Shown in pieces: positions 1 through 13,151 of a stretch of 64,000 nt of DNA. Position numbers and translations under genes: made by a program. Every line of letters begins with the position of its first letter. The first letter of the stretch is position 1. Under the pieces are notes generated by a model that saw nothing but the letters and a program-made list of their open reading frames with translations, searched no databases and had not been told where the DNA came from. The DNA comes from Acer yangbiense (taxonomy: Eukaryota; Streptophyta; Magnoliopsida; Sapindales; Sapindaceae), in the NCBI GenBank assembly GCA_008009225.1, contig CM017768.1, positions 11,493,698 to 11,557,697 on the forward strand, in the 5' to 3' direction.

Positions 1-277
1 CACTAACATGGAAGGCCATGTTCATTGACTATGCCTATGTTAATGGGCCCATATTTATTTTTCATTTTTATTCGTTTTTATATCCTGGCGTTCAAATCAA
101 AACATATTTTTTGCTAATTTGCATAATTTCTTTGACTTCTAAACAAATTTAAATAATCATCTGTATTCACTCTTTATCTTCTTACCTAGATCATTTATAA
201 AATAGCGGCCAATATAAGAATGACATGTCTAGGTCATAAAATCTACAAGTATTAAATTGAAAATTACATGTCAAAAC

Positions 278-1196
278 TAGGGACAAAGCCAGAAATTGTT
301 TCCAGTAGGGGTGTCGTAAAATAATGAGTTATATAATGTATTTTAGAGGATATGTTAAAGAAAAAATTAATGAAAAAAATACCGTATTCATTTATCAATT
401 GACACATTATTAGTTGAAATACAAGTTGATTTATAGAGTTGGAATGTCTAAAATTACTCTAAACGTAATATAGAAAAACTTTTTGGCCCTTTATTCAAGA
501 TTCAATAATAATGTTTAGGAGTTAGAAAATTAATTAAAAATTAAATTGTACTCATAGTATTTTTCTAACATCCAAAAACTATTTTAATTTTTAAAAATTT
601 AAAAAGCTTGTTTGATAAAAATATCTTAATAGTTAATAAATATATGTATACGTTTTTGAAATATTATAATAATTCGGGGGTTTAAGGAGAGAGAGAGACT
701 CAAATCCACAACCTTATGATGTGAGAGGCATATATACCACTGTGTCAACCTTATATTGTCTAACATATGTATATGTTTGGTTGACACATTGATTATTTAA
801 AAATAAATAACACATCAAAATTATAATATATGATATTATGGTGAATGAGATAAGTAAGATCGTGTATATATATATTTGAATGAGAAAATAATATTAGCTG
901 AGATAGAACATATATGTTATGATTCAATTTTAATTTATATTTAAGCTTCATCGAAAGAAATGCTATATATAAAATAAAAGATATTTTTAAAATGTGATTT
1001 GAAGGAAAAATATTAGATGTCTCGTTTATAGAAAACTAGAAAAATAAAAAATGAAATAGGGATAAAAACACAAAAACATGAAAACTAAGGATAAAAACAT
1101 AAAAACATGAAAATTAAGGATGTTATAAAAATTAAAATAGAGATAAATTTACAAATTTTCAAAACTTCGGGGGGCGGGCTTTGCATCTATCCCTGG
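278..1196. mobile_element. 919-bp insertion with 7-bp target duplication, unclassified
   Basis: The 7-mer tcaaaac lies at 271-277 and again at 1197-1203, while the paralogous copy has it once. The insertion starts tagggacaaagccag and ends gcatctatccctgg; the ends are only weakly inverted (agggA type). It is AT-rich and non-coding. An internal stretch near 700-760 reads, in reverse, like a degenerate pol III promoter, but the match is weak. The family is not identified; it is a non-autonomous DNA element or a short retroelement. Confidence 0.7.
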
Positions 1197-1292
1197 TCAA
1201 AACCATTGTCATATAATGGTAACAAATCTCGGTACGGAGATGATGGTGATCTCATATTGATTAATTATTGATCAATTATTGATTTGATTTAT

Positions 1293-1500
1293 TTAGGGAA
1301 ATTATTAATCTCTCCCCTGTAGTTTGCCATATTCTCCAGTTTCCCCCCTCTAGTTTCAAAATTCTCCAATTTCCCCCCTCCCATGCCCAATCTCACCATA
1401 TGAAAATAGGCATGGGAGGGGGGAAATTGGAGAATTTTGAAACTAGAGGGGGGAGACTGGAGAATATGGCAAACTATAGGGGGGAGAATGATAATTTCCC
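1293..1500. mobile_element. 208-bp foldback MITE with 10-bp target duplication
   Basis: The two halves are near-perfect reverse complements of about 95 nt each, meeting around 1390-1405. The ends are ttagggaaattat and ataatttccc. The direct repeat tttgatttat flanks it at 1283-1292 and 1501-1510, and the duplicated copy B carries a single such site. A 9-11 bp duplication is typical of Mutator-superfamily MITEs. There is no coding capacity; a transcript would fold into one long hairpin. Confidence 0.85.
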
Positions 1501-1834
1501 TTTGATTTATGAACAAGAAAAACATATCATGTTGGACTTTAGTGTAGGAAATGACTTTGGTGTAGTCAATCGTCATTAATTGTGATCACAAAGGACAATG
1601 ATATTCCTGCGTGTTTGTTGGGATGAATTGAAGCATATTCGTCAATGTAATAAATGATAGTTTCGAAGAATAAGACTTGGTATATCAAAAATAAATAACT
1701 AATGATATTGACTATCAATAATTTACATGAGATTAAACAATATATGTGTGGAAATCTATTCATAATAGTAGGAAGAAAACTCCCAACCATATATGTTTAT
1801 AAATATGCATGGTGAGACTCAATTCGAATCGTGT

Positions 1835-2203
1835 CACTAACGTGGAAGGCCATGTTCATTGACTATGCCCATCTTAATGAGCCCATGTTTATTTTTCATT
1901 TTTATTTGCTTTTATATCCTAGCGTTCAAATCAAAAATACTTTTTCCTAATTTACATAATTTCTTTGACTTCTAAACAAATTTAAATAATCATCTGTATT
2001 CACTCTTTATCTTCATATAAAATAGCGACCCATATAAGAATGACATGTCTAGGTCATAAAATCTACAAGCATTAAATTGAAAATTACATGTCAAAACCAT
2101 TGTCATATAATGGTAACAAATCTCGGTACGGAGATGATGGTGATCTCATATTGATTTTATTGATTTTATTTATGAGCAAGAAAAACATATCATGTTGGAC
2201 TTG
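1835..2203. repeat. Tandem segmental duplication, copy B (empty-site copy)
   Basis: Second copy of the block that opens the window. It reads straight through the two positions where copy A has transposon insertions, so it serves as an in-window pre-insertion reference: acatgtcaaaaccattg is continuous here, and so is attttatttatgagcaag. No gene is visible. Confidence 0.85.
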
Positions 2204-2279
2204 GCTATTATACCCATATGAATATGATATCAACAATTTTTGGAAACAACTCAAGGCTAGTTTTGATATAATTTTAGAA

Positions 2280-2728
2280 ACCACTTTTTGGTAGGGAGGA
2301 AAGAAAATAAGAAGGATAGAAAGATTTTGAGGGATAGAAAACATCAGGGAAAGAAAGGAAAATGATTTTCCCTTAAGCTGTTTGGTAAACAGGAAGGAAA
2401 AAAAAGATATTTTTATCAATTTTACTATTTTTACCCTTACATTATATTTTATATATTAAAAAAAAAAAAGATAAAATTATAATTTTAAGTCAAGCCAAAA
2501 AGTAAGCATTCTTTCCCTTCCATTTCCTCCCACTTTTGGGAGGATTAAAATTGATGGATCCCATCTACAAATCTTTCCTTCCTTCCCCTTTTCTCTCCAT
2601 ACCAAATACATATTTCTCCATTTTCTTCTCTCTTTTCCCTCCACCCTTTTCTTTCCTCTCCCTTTTCCTCCCTACCAAACACACCCTTACATTTGAGTGA
2701 ATCATGAAGTTATTTCCAAAAAGTGGTT
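2280..2728. mobile_element. MITE-like inverted-repeat element, purine-rich left and pyrimidine-rich right
   Basis: ccactttttggtagggaggaaag near the left edge is mirrored by ctttcctctccc, cctccctaccaaac and ccaaaaagtgg on the right. The left half is GA-rich and the right half CT-rich. I could not define a clean target duplication, so exact borders are uncertain. Confidence 0.4.
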
Positions 2729-4430
2729 GGTATCATACCAACACTTTTTCTTACTTACGGCAGCCAATCCCATCAACATTACCTTCAAGAGTCAAGACCA
2801 TGCAAGTTACTAGCTAGGTTCATGAACATGGTGATTGGTGATGGCAAATGATAGATTGATAGTTGTATGGTACCTTAAGCAATTATATTGAGCATTATTT
2901 GGTACAAACAACAGGGATTCCTCCTTTCTTGTAGATTTGGTACATGTCTCGTTATAGCAACTGAAATTGACCTATCATCATATGCTCTTTTATCATACCA
3001 AACCACCAAACTCTTCAAATTTAAAATACCACATATTTGAAATATATTACACACCGTCAACATCCAATGTGATTCGATGATAAATTACATTCATTAGCTT
3101 TGCAATATCTCTTAATTTTGAGTCGTAAACTTTTAGTTAAGTTGATTGATGTATATTTTACAAGTGTTTAGAAAACAAAGTACTAGAAGGCCTTTATCAT
3201 ATTATACAAGTAGTTATAAGTTCGTGTTTGTAGTATTTGTTGTAGGTCAAAACCAAAATCAAATAAAGAGATTTTTGCTAAGCTTGATACGCAGATATTT
3301 CTTACTCACTACTGGCCCCTGTCCTTGTGCATCAGCTTTGCATTGCCTCAGCATTTGAGGTACATTTGCCAAATGTTTAGGTATAAAAAATTTAAAAGTA
3401 ATTTTTAATTGTTTTTTTTTTCTTTTTGAAATATTTATTTCATGTAAAACATTATAAGAAAATTTATTTCTTTTCGAATTAATACTATAGTCACTCAAAA
3501 TCATTTTCCATGATTTTACTAGTTTTTGAGTTAAAACTAGCAATTCAAAAGATAAGGTGTTTTTATCAACCAAAACCTATTTGCATAAATAACTTTTATA
3601 ATCCTATTTGTGTCGATTTGACAAAAAAAAAAACTAATTTAATTAATTATATTAAAATTCTAAACTCTAACGAGGATAAGAGACTGACAAATGATATGCC
3701 TCTTACAACTATATTGGATCGTGTTTATCCTTTAAAAACCACTATAACCCATTAATTTTAAAAACATTTTAATTTTATACAATTTTACTGTTAAAGTTTA
3801 TCACAAAGTAGTTTTGATATTTTAAAAAAAATTCCTTTTTTTCTTCTTTTTACGATTTATTCTAATTTTTTTTCTTTAGTCAAATCAAATTATTAATTGC
3901 CAAAAATAATAATAATAAATATAATTAATTAAATGGATCGGTTTCAGATTACGGATTAAAATAACGAATGGGTTTAGGTTTTCATGTTCAAAGCTAATAA
4001 GCTAATGAGTGAATTTGGGTTGAGTAAAATTCGAGTCGGCCCAACTCAATACATGTTCAATTCGATTCGACCGATTGCTAGGTCAAACCGTACAAATTGT
4101 ATGTTTGAATCACCTCAAATTTAGTAATTTACTGTAATAGTTTGAAAAAAATTGATGCACCTAATTACAATAATGTACAATAGATATATAGAAGAATAAA
4201 ATGATAGTGGTTGGGACAAGTTTCAAGCCCAATCGCCCTCTATTCGCCGCCATGGCAAAGAAAAACATGATGAGATTGAGTTGTAAATTGTGATTCTAAA
4301 ATTATTTGTTGTGTAGTCTAACAAACTCCGTGATTGTTAGTTACTTGAATTCAAAAAATATATAAAAATATATAATTTGAAATAGAATCAAAATCAAACT
4401 ATTCAATATATTTCACTCTATCACACACAC
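2729..4430. other. Gene-free AT-rich stretch upstream of the TTM-like gene
   Basis: I see no conserved protein, RNA gene or clear repeat border here. The last few hundred bases are the presumed distal promoter of the downstream gene. Confidence 0.6.
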
Positions 4431-4539
4431 AGTTCTTTCTCGAGTCTTTCGGTCTTTGGCAGATTCTGAAGAATTCACACTCCAACCCCCCAAAAAGCAA
4501 AAATCCCGGAAAATCACATTCCATCCAAGTCTTGAATAC

Positions 4540-4657
4540 TATAAAACGCGTAATATAGAGCGTCGAAAATAGCAACGCTTTCAGAGTTTTTTTGCTGGTG
4601 AACTCAGTGTGTGACTTGTTCCAAAAAAAAAAGAAACTTCTCCAAGAAACTTGCCCG
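4540..4657 (+). promoter_or_regulatory. TATA box and first non-coding exon of the TTM-like gene
   Basis: TATAAAA lies at 4540-4546. Transcription probably starts about 30 nt later. The leader exon ends at 4657 with a good donor (cccg|gtgagt) and is joined across a 1669-nt intron to the coding exon after ttttcaacag at 6326. A long first leader intron is common in plant housekeeping genes. The start of transcription is inferred. Confidence 0.6.
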
Positions 4658-6349
4658 GTGAGTGTTCTTACGTTGCTATATCACATGTTTATTTCATTTT
4701 GACTTGTGGGTATTTTTGTTTACGCCATTTTCTGGGTACTTCTTGTTTTTCATTCGCTTTGATTCATGTTATCTTAAGCGGGTTGCATACGAGTGTTATA
4801 TTAGATCCAACTAAGTTGTTAGAAAATTGTTTTTAGCCTTGTTTGGCGCTCTTTGGTTCGATATTTTTGCGTTGATTTTCTTTTCTGGGTGGTTGTTTTT
4901 GTGATATGAAATTCTGTAGGTGATCATTGGTATGTGATTTTATGGTGGTGGGTGATTGATAGGGGATCAAAATATTGTGTTATTAATTGCAAGGTGAGTG
5001 TAAAAGTTGTTCGTTTGAATCTTGAAATTGTAGCTTGCTGTTTTGTGTATGACATTAATTGTTGTTTTTGTTGGACTTTGGAGTTACTGTTTCTTTGGCA
5101 CCTTTTTTGATGTGAATATAGTAGATAAATATTAGCACAAAATGTGGTAGCTTTTTTGAGCTAGTGTTGAATTTCATTCTGAATTTGATATATTGGTCCT
5201 GAAAAGCCGTTTGGTTTAGGGTTTGAGTAGCATCACTCTCATGTGAAAGGTCCAAGGTCTAAATTATGGAAATCATGAGATTTTGGTTCTTCTGTCTGCT
5301 ATCCAAAAAACAAAAAGATATGATGTAATAATGACTTCTTACAATCGATTGTGGATATAGTTTGCAGTGTAACTATAATAAGCTCAACTGGCTTGGCATG
5401 AGTTAGTTGTTGAGGACCTAATACATGTAAGGGTGCTTTAAGTTTATCATAAAAGGGTTTGTGATGCTTTCATTTTTACCTGCATGAATAAATTTGACCA
5501 TAATATTTTGCTTATAGTGTCAGCAAATAATATTTTTCCATGTATATGATATATGATATATGTGGAAGCTGATAATACGGATTTGAATTTTTTTTGTCAA
5601 ATTGTTAAGTAACATGGGTGATAGCTTAGTAGTTGCTCAACAAAAGCTCAGAATGATGTCAATTACATGACACTCTTTGATTGTTCAGTTCTTGGTTCTA
5701 TAATTAAGTCAGATTAACATTAATCCCCATATTTGACTTGAACATATGGCAAAATGTCGTCCTGTATCAAGGCATAATAGCATTGGTGGTTACCTTGCAG
5801 TATCTAAAGTCTTGGATCCAAAAGATACTCCTTCCTGAATTTTCTAGTGTCTTGTGTGTACATGTGTTTATATCTATCTATATTAGACCTCCTTGATTTA
5901 GGGAACAGAGAGGGAGTTTAGCGGTGCGCTTAGTTCATACACATCTTTGAATATTGAAGCCACCACCAGTTGTGGGTCTATGCATTGTCTGAGAGAGCCC
6001 TTTTGAGAGCTTCATTTACTTAGGTTTCTTTATAATAATTCCCTGGTTTTAATATTGTTTAAATAATTTTTATGGATGGTTAATCAAAATGTCTCAGATT
6101 ATGTAGAGATAATTCATTGCTGAATGAGTAACTACCTGATTAGGCTCTTTCCTTTGGATTTCATCTAATGCTATCAACCGATGTTCACTTTATCATTGCT
6201 GTCCATCTGAGTTTACCCTAAAAGCATTCTCATTTTCCTCTCACACTTCACGTACATAAATGTTTATTTTCTTTGGTATTCTTCTGAATTTATTTGCATT
6301 AATGCATTTCTATTTGTTTTCAACAGTGGGAACTAGAGAACATTTTTCC

Positions 6350-9300
6350 ATGGCTCAAGATGCTTCTAATGCTGAATCACACCATAGAAAACCAGGTCTC
6401 TTAAAAGATCAAATCCGTTTGGTTAAGAGAAAGGACTCTGAGCGACATGAGATAGTGTCAATACAAGATCCTTTATCATTTGAGAAGGGTTTCTTCATAG
6501 TTATTCGTGCATGTCAATTGCTAGCCCAAAAGAATGAAGGAATAATATTGGTAGGAGTAGCTGGTCCTTCTGGGGCTGGGAAGAGCGTATTTACAGAAAA
6601 GATACTCAACTTTATGCCCAGTGTTGCTGTTTTATCTATGGACAACTACAATGATTCTAGTCGACTTGTTGATGGCAATTTTGATGGTAATCTTCTGCAA
6701 ACATCACCTTCTATCTGAAAAGTGATATATACTCGTATCTGGATAAGTTTTTGGGAAGTAATCATTAATGTGTTTGCATCACAATTTTTTAATCTTTATT
6801 TTTCTCTTAGGAAGATCTATTCTCTACATGGTAATTTAATAAATTACGATGATTTTCCTCTGGCTTTAGAAATCATTATTCCTTTATAAAAATCAAGTTA
6901 TGTACAGATTAATTTTTATTATTGTTTTGTCCAGTAAGATGGATGTGTGCTGTTTATTGATGCAAGCAACAAGTATAAATCTGTTTTACTGATGAGTCAC
7001 TTTTTCCAACTATTTGATTGGAGGGACAATTGTAGAAATTTTTATTTTATTCTTGACAATGGATAATATGATGAAATGGATGTAGTTTTTGATCATGTGA
7101 TGAAAAAGGATGCAGTTTTTGATCATGTTGTGCTCCTTATGTAAGCAACATGGAGAGTAACGTAACATCATTCAGTTTTTAGGGATCTGTCAAGTTCTAA
7201 GTTCTTTTAGTTTGGATTACTCTAGGTTTGCGAAACATCAATTTTAGAAGTCCTTTCTAGTTGGCAGTAAAGTTTTAGTGGTAAAAGGAATCATCTAGCT
7301 TGGAGAGCTAACACTTTGACTGGTGCTGGTGAACAGAGTGGAGCAATTAATTATATTATGTAATATTTGTGTTCAATAGATGGTTCCTACACCTTCTCCA
7401 CAATTGGAGTTCCTTTATCTTTTAGTTATTGGGTCCTTATTTCTTTGAGTATATATTCTGTATGAACTCTTTTTCTTGTTAAAATATAAATATTAACAAA
7501 AACCCACAATCTCCCAACTGGACATCTTTGCATGGTACATCAGATCAATTTCTTTTTAATAACTGTAAAGCAGTCTGCTTGCCTCCTCCTTGAATAACCA
7601 CCTAAATGACAGAAATGACATTTCCAGTACGGTGGATTTAGCAACTCATTTTCTATCTGTTTATTTTTTCACTATCAACATTTCAAACATTCTACTGTTA
7701 TTTCTTCGAGGCATTTTGTGCATCCCTGGAAATTATACTGGTAATGCAGCTACGATGTTAGGTTTAGCTGCAAAACTTAAAGAAAACTATTTGAATAGTA
7801 AAAAAAGTTTTATCCATTATAGGTTTGCAGATCTTTTTTAGAACTAAAACATGGGTTGCATGCAAATTTGTTGAATTTTTTCTTTCATTTCTTGTTTTAA
7901 ATGCTTTGAAATCTTATTCATATATGTATATATTATCGTAAGAGAGGAGCAGATGTTTTGCTTTTGCCTCTCTCCTACCAAATATTCATGTAATGGATTG
8001 GAAGATCCACTCTGCTTTTCTCTGAGTTCCATCCAATGGAAGGCTGAAAGCCTCATCAAAAGATTGGAGTATGGACGAATTATTCAGTCTGACCAAATCT
8101 TCATACTTTCCTTTGGTATGTCAAATTAGTAAGTCTTAGATGTATTGCCCCTTGGCTTCTATTTAGGACTCTAACTCACTTATTGCTTTCTTTTATGTGT
8201 TATTAATAAGTGAATGCATTGTGTAACATTTTACATGCATCCAACAGATTTGAACATGATATGATTGACAGTTTCTTGTTGCTTGTAGATAAGTTTCTTA
8301 ATAGCATTTTACTGTTCTCCTGTAAAAGAAGTTGGCCTTTCATCATCATAGACTAATTTTTTGGTGGGTGAGATAAAGCATGTAGTGTTGTGCTATGGGT
8401 TCTAATCTTTCTTTCATTTGAATCAGATCCACGCTTGACTGACTATGAGACATTGCTTGAGAATATACAAGATTTGAAGGCAGGGAAGCATGTCGAGGTT
8501 CCTATCTATGATTTCAAGTCTAGCACCCGCACTGGATACAGGTTGAATGCTTCATCTAATACACGTAATTTGTTCCATCATTTGCTTTGATTGCTGTTAA
8601 GTATTAAATCATCACACAATGCTGCTATACATGTAAGGAAAACAGTTATCATCATATATTCTAAATCCATGATTATTTCGAAGTGCTAAACTTTGAGCTC
8701 TTTTTTTATCTCCCTTATGTCACAATTTCTTGGCTACATTCTGAGTGTCATAATTCTATTTGCCTCAGAAAAGTTATTAGCAAATTATTTTGTACTATCG
8801 TGGGGATTGTGCCTTTATTGTTTAAGTGAAGGATCCAAGCCACCTGTGCATATCTTATACTCTTTTCATATTGACCTGGTGCTTCCATTACCTAAGGTGA
8901 ACATGAATTGTGACAGGACCGTTGAAGTCCCTAGTTCCCGTATTGTGATTATTGAGGGCATCTATGCTTTGAGTGAAAAGTTGAGACCTGTATTGGATCT
9001 TCGGGTATCGGTTACAGGGGGAGTTCATTTTGATCTAGTCAAACGGGTTTTACGCGACATACAGCGTGCTGACCAAGAACCAGAAGAAATAATCCATCAA
9101 ATTTCTGAAACGGTTTGCTCATTTTGTTTTCTGTATCATTATTTTAAACCTTTTTTTTTTTTTTTACTTTACATGGAGTGATAATTGAATCTTCAAAGTA
9201 CTAAAATTCACTCTTTTGTACAGGTATATCCTATGTACAAGGCTTTCATTGAGCCAGATCTCCAAACAGCTCATATAAAAATCATAAACAAATTCAACCC

Positions 9301-12300
9301 ATTCACTGGATTCCAAAGTCCCACTTATATTTTAAAGGTTATTCTTGCTTGATAATTTTTCTACTGTTGATACCATTGTTGGATTCCCAATTGCATTTTC
9401 AATAACTATGTCTTTGTCTACATTGATATCTGAGTGCTCCTTTTGTTGTAGACAGCAAAGAATTTGTCAGAGGATGAAATCAAGGCAGTTATTACTGAAG
9501 AACGTACAGAAACTATGGAGCAGACCTATGATATATATCTACTTCCACCTGGTGAAGATCCAGAATCTTGCCAATCATATTTGAGGATGCGGAATAAAGA
9601 TGGAAAATATAGTCTGATGTTTGAGGTTACCTCCACTTAATTTATTTACTTATCATCACAATTGTAAGTTCTGTGTACTTTGAGAAATAGTTACAGTTTC
9701 AGAGGTCCTGTGCTTATGTGTTAAAGAAGTCAAGATTCTCAAGGACTTTGACAGGTCTAGCTCTAGATATTCCAAAAGCTAATAGCAACTACATATGCAG
9801 ATTGGCTTAGTACGTTAGTTTAAGACTTTTCCAATCTGATTAGCTGCTAAGTATCTTGTGAAATGGTAATACTTTTTAAGCATTTCATATTCAACTTGAT
9901 TAGGGGTATTGTTTAATTGAAGCAATTAAAACTACAAAGTTCAAATATCAAAATTTAGGAACAATATTAGTAGAAAACAAAAACTATAGAGGGTACTTCT
10001 AGTCAATTGGATGACATTGTTGTCTTTATTTTTCCTGTGGTACACAGGATTTGGTGAAAGGCACCAAAAAGTCATGCCTATTAACACTCTGGCCTAAGGC
10101 CTTGATCTTGGATGTCCAAATGGTGGATATATCATGTTTTCTGTAGTAATTTGATGTCCATATGCTTCCTTTCAAGTAAAGAAATGTGTTTGACATATGG
10201 AGAATGAAAAAAAAAAAAAAATTTGTAATATTATCTAATTCCTTAGGTTGTAATTTTCAATTTCAGGAATGGGTGACAGATAGTCCATTTGTTATATCAC
10301 CAAGAATTACTTTTGAAGTCAGTGTGCGTCTTCTTGGTGGGCTAATGGCCTTGGGGTATACAATAGCAACCATCCTTAAAAGAAGCAGCCATGTATTTTC
10401 TGATAGTAGGGGTGTGTGTGTGAAAATTGACTGGTTAGAACAGCTAAATCGACGATATATTCAGGTACAATTTATTGATTTCCATACCTGCATGTACTTA
10501 CTAGTGGTTTCTTAAATGGTATTTTTAATTATTGTTGAAAATTTACTGTTTACTTGGTGATGTGAAATCGTTCTTATGCATTACCTTGATTGAATTTTTT
10601 GTTTTTTTCCATTGTCGATTAATTGATTTAAGGGTAGACATTTCTATATTTTTTCTTCTGTTGGCTTGCATTGTGTTGCTATTTGTTTATGGTAACTGTG
10701 TGCTAGGGTAGGATTCTGCTTAATTTACAGAAGAAGTTAGATCTTAAATCAAAATTGTGTAGAAAATGATTATGGACCTTTTTTCCATTTTTTTCTTTTT
10801 TCTTTTTTCTGGTGAAGTCTGTATGTAAAATTTCATGTGGTTTCACTTGATTCCCTGCATGCACTGCCTCATAATTCCATACACTTTTTTTGGTGAGAAA
10901 TATAAAATTTTGTATACATAATGCTATCTTTTAAATTATATTGAGAAATGCATACTTAAGAAGAGGGATGTGAATAATTACTTAGAAAACTTGATAGTTT
11001 AGAGGTTTTCTAGTGAAAAAATGATACACTACTTGACATCTTTGCTGTTTCCAAGCCTATTTGATGAACTCTTATGAAGTCTACTGTAACGATAGCATTC
11101 TTACTAATTTGGTGAATAGGTGCAAGGAAGAGATCGGTTGATTGTAAAATCTGTTGCTGAGCAGCTGGGTTTGGAAGGTTCATACATTCCGCGTACCTAT
11201 ATAGAACAGATTCAACTGGAAAAGCTTGTAAATGAAGTTATGGTATGACAACTACCAAAAGATTATTAATGCTTTTCTGCTTCATCAGTAATCCTGATCT
11301 GATCATTGTTGTAGTCCCTGCCAGAAGATTTAAAGACGAAGCTCAGTTTAGATGAGGATCTGGTATCAAGCCCCAAAGAAGCACTTTCACGTGCCTCTGC
11401 TGATAGGGTTGCCATGAGAAATAAGAATCTCCAAAGGTGCATTTGTACTCTCTCTCTCTCTCTCTCTTTGGTTTTAACTATAGTGCTGAAGCTTCTATTA
11501 ATGCTGGTTGACCTTCAACTAAATAGAGTGACCAATGTTGACATTTAGCAGTGGTATGTCGCATTCATATTCAACTCATAGGGACAAGAATCTGTCCAAG
11601 CTTACTGGATATGCTGGGAATAACAGGAGGTTCGATGACAGAAGTGCAGATTCACCAGCAACTCTCGCAAATCAGGTATGCATATGTCTTAGTTTTTGGA
11701 TTGCTTTTACATTGTTTTGTTAGTGTAATCATATGGAGACTTAAACCTCATTACTGATGAACCCTTTTATAGGGAGTCGTCACTCAACTTTCAGAACATA
11801 TCTCCTCTCTGAATGATAGAATGGACGAGTTTACAACTTGTATTGAGGAGCTGAATGCCAAGTTAACCATAAAGAAAACTTCTATCAGCCAACAAAATCT
11901 GGTGCTCCAAGCTGAGGCCTGTAATGGCTCTGGTCCAACTTCTCACTTCATATCGGGTTTAGGCAATGGTTCTTTGACTGGATCCATAATGCCTAATTCT
12001 CTATCTTCTTCCCAGTTAGCCAAGGAGTCTCCTTTAATGGAAGAGGTACCATAGCTGTTACTTTCTTATGTACATTTACTATCCAAGATGTAGGTGGAAA
12101 TTTGAAAGTTAGGTTGCAAACCGACATACTTCAAAGATTATATGCTCTCTTTTTTGAGTAAAAATGATATTGTCACAGTTTTGTAGAGTTGTGTAGTTGA
12201 TCGTGTGAATTTATAACTCTGAAGCTACTGAATTTGCTAGATGACCTATCCATTTCCTGATCTGTGCCCACTCTATATGAATCAGATAACAGGTATTGCA

Positions 12301-12507
12301 CGGGGACAGCGTCAAATCATGCACCAGTTGGACAACCTTAGCAATCTTGTTCGTGAGAGCATGGGAGAGCGGTCTCACAAAGTAAGAAAAAACGAGAGAG
12401 GTATGATTGGTGATGATGATAAACCCATTAAAGTTCCTCTTCTCTTAACTTTGGCAATTGGTGGCTTAGGAATCATGGTGTTGAAGGGGTATTTATCCCG
12501 AAATTGA
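6350..12507 (+). CDS. TTM2: Triphosphate tunnel metalloenzyme, TTM1/TTM2 type (P-loop kinase-like + CYTH + membrane anchor)
   Basis: Coding exons by eye: 6350-6686, 8427-8541, 8917-9112, 9224-9337, 9452-9625, 10267-10464, 11120-11242, 11315-11436, 11552-11675, 11773-12045, 12286-12507. Together they make 665 aa, close to Arabidopsis TTM2. Residues ~55-240 are a uridine-kinase-like P-loop domain with Walker A GPSGAGKS at 72-79 and the conserved IVIIEGIYALSEKLRP. A CYTH domain follows, with TYDIYLLPPGEDPESC starting at 279, in place of the usual ExExK. Near 510-550 is a coiled coil, and at ~643-660 a C-terminal hydrophobic anchor. Family knowledge: TTM1 and TTM2 hydrolyse pyrophosphate, sit on the mitochondrial outer membrane through this anchor, and act in senescence and immunity. 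All splice phases agree and no lesion is seen. I cannot say firmly whether it is TTM1 or TTM2. The ATG at 6350 matches the family N-terminus. Confidence 0.93.
11448..11468. repeat. (CT)n microsatellite in a TTM intron
   Basis: About ten CT units directly after the exon ending at 11436. Near the splice donor of this intron, but downstream of it. Confidence 0.85.
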
Positions 12508-12978
12508 TGTTGCTTCTCAAATATTAATTGCCATTATTCACGAATTCTCATTTTGTTGTGGTTCCCTACTTCCTACAAAACATTTTGCAATACTGCCCTT
12601 CGGCACGGGAAAGACAGCCAAACTGTTTGAAGGCTACTGAGAGTTTTTAAGGTTCTCTTTTGAGGTTTTTAATGAAGGGTGCTGCTCTTAGCCAATTTTG
12701 TAACTCCGGGAACCATTATTGCCATTTTGGCAAATGGATATTTTTCTACTTAAAGCATCTCCACCAAGATAATTACGAAAAGTAGAAGCATCTTTACAAT
12801 TTTCTCCACACTTTTATTACAGAAACTATAGTATGAAGAGGTAGTTTATCTTTGACTCTCCCCCTTTGAGATCCAAAGTGTACCAAAGTGTACTCATTAA
12901 TGTTATATATCATGGTTTATGCTTACTTGTTTTGAAATTTGTGATTCGTAACAATAAAAAGTAGTGGTGACGACGAGG

Positions 12979-13143
12979 GACAAGGATCCTCTCCTCTCCT
13001 CACCTCACCTCATCCTCACCTTTTTAAAGCATGTGATTGGTTGTTCATAAAGTGTCAATCATATCCTCACCATTCATTCATTGCAATGTTTATGTGTCAT
13101 AAGATTAAGTGAAGTGAGGTGAGGTGAAGAGAGGATCCTTGTC
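12979..13143. mobile_element. 165-bp MITE with 8-bp target duplication (hAT-like)
   Basis: The ends gacaaggatcctctc and gagaggatccttgtc are inverted repeats. The subterminal parts repeat cctcacctcac on the left and gtgaggtgag on the right. cgacgagg flanks it at 12971-12978 and 13144-13151. An 8-bp duplication fits the hAT superfamily. It lies just past the end of the TTM-like transcript. Confidence 0.8.
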
Positions 13144-13151
13144 CGACGAGG

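Larger units (their letters stand above)
1..1540. repeat. Tandem segmental duplication, copy A (interrupted by two insertions)
   Basis: This stretch is repeated at 1835-2203. Both copies begin with cactaac-tggaaggccatg and share long identical blocks, ending near catgttggactt. Copy A is longer because it carries a 919-bp insertion (278-1196) and a 208-bp foldback element (1293-1500), neither present in copy B. The divergence between copies suggests an old local duplication. No coding potential is visible. Confidence 0.85.

Noticed and set aside
700..770. Possible antisense SINE or tRNA-like head inside the 919-bp insertion
   Set aside because: The B-box match is only about 8 of 11 and the A box lacks the invariant G; too weak to call.
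1289..1576. Minus-strand open run of about 95 codons
   Set aside because: Lies across the palindromic MITE and encodes a mirror-repeat peptide; not a gene.
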